From: Actinomycetota bacterium | Lineage (GTDB): Bacteria > Actinomycetota > Actinomycetes > Nanopelagicales > Nanopelagicaceae | Assembly: GCA_009701945.1 (NCBI GenBank) | Contig: WLJF01000025.1 | Coordinates: 1 to 7,879, forward strand | Reading direction: 5' to 3' | Length of the DNA stretch: 7,879 nucleotides | Position numbers and translations under genes: made by a program | Notes under the pieces: model-generated | Databases searched by the model: none | Told to the model about the DNA's origin: nothing | What the model saw: only the letters and a program-made list of their open reading frames with translations | In this document: positions 7,876 to 7,879 of the stretch, in pieces | How positions within the stretch are numbered: position 1 is the stretch's first letter | Layout of the letters: the number at the start of each line of letters is the position of its first letter

Positions 7876-7879
7876 AAAA

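Overview
The window is a densely packed, single-strand stretch of bacterial housekeeping genes. In order it holds the 3' end of a pdxT-like glutaminase gene, yebC, ruvC, ruvA, ruvB, secD, secF and a bifunctional rel (relA/spoT-type) gene. All are on the + strand, and gaps between them range from 38 nt to a 4-nt overlap. The order pdxT-yebC-ruvCAB-secDF-rel is the classic actinobacterial arrangement. The proteins also look actinobacterial, for example the SecD TM4 motif around TADSFIVFFERIRDE and the RelA-type long RSH as the last gene. Base composition looks moderate rather than GC-rich, the spacers are minimal, and two genes usual in this cluster (yajC and apt) are missing. Together these suggest a streamlined, low-GC actinobacterium such as the freshwater acI/Nanopelagicales type. 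That placement is an inference from gene order and protein style; no search was run.

Layout. Bases 1-98 encode the last 31 residues of a PdxT-like amidotransferase subunit (vitamin B6 synthesis). A 38-nt spacer with a good Shine-Dalgarno site leads to yebC (137-889), a ribosome-associated or regulatory protein family. After 32 nt come the three Holliday junction genes: ruvC resolvase (922-1476), ruvA (1473-2081, 4-nt overlap) and ruvB (2081-3121, 1-nt overlap). Then come secD (3133-4650) and secF (4655-5704), the proton-driven export accessory pair of the Sec translocon. The last gene is rel (5716-7875), which makes and degrades (p)ppGpp. No gap exceeds 40 bases, so there is no unexplained intergenic region.

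How the genes work together. RuvA binds the four-way junction, RuvB is the ATP-driven branch-migration motor and RuvC cuts the junction. SecD and SecF form one 12-TM complex that helps pull proteins across the membrane. Rel and YebC both act at the ribosome, but neither needs the Ruv or Sec genes. The cluster is therefore a conserved neighbourhood, probably co-transcribed, rather than one pathway.

I found no convincing sign of a new biological system, mobile element, CRISPR array, RNA gene or terminator. The points worth a second look are modest. yajC and apt are absent from their usual slots. The two junctions left behind are both exactly 11 nt, pyrimidine-rich, lack a Shine-Dalgarno site and end in CTT before the ATG. 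The SecD ectodomain carries the protein's only two cysteines, a candidate disulfide. SecF has a basic tail.
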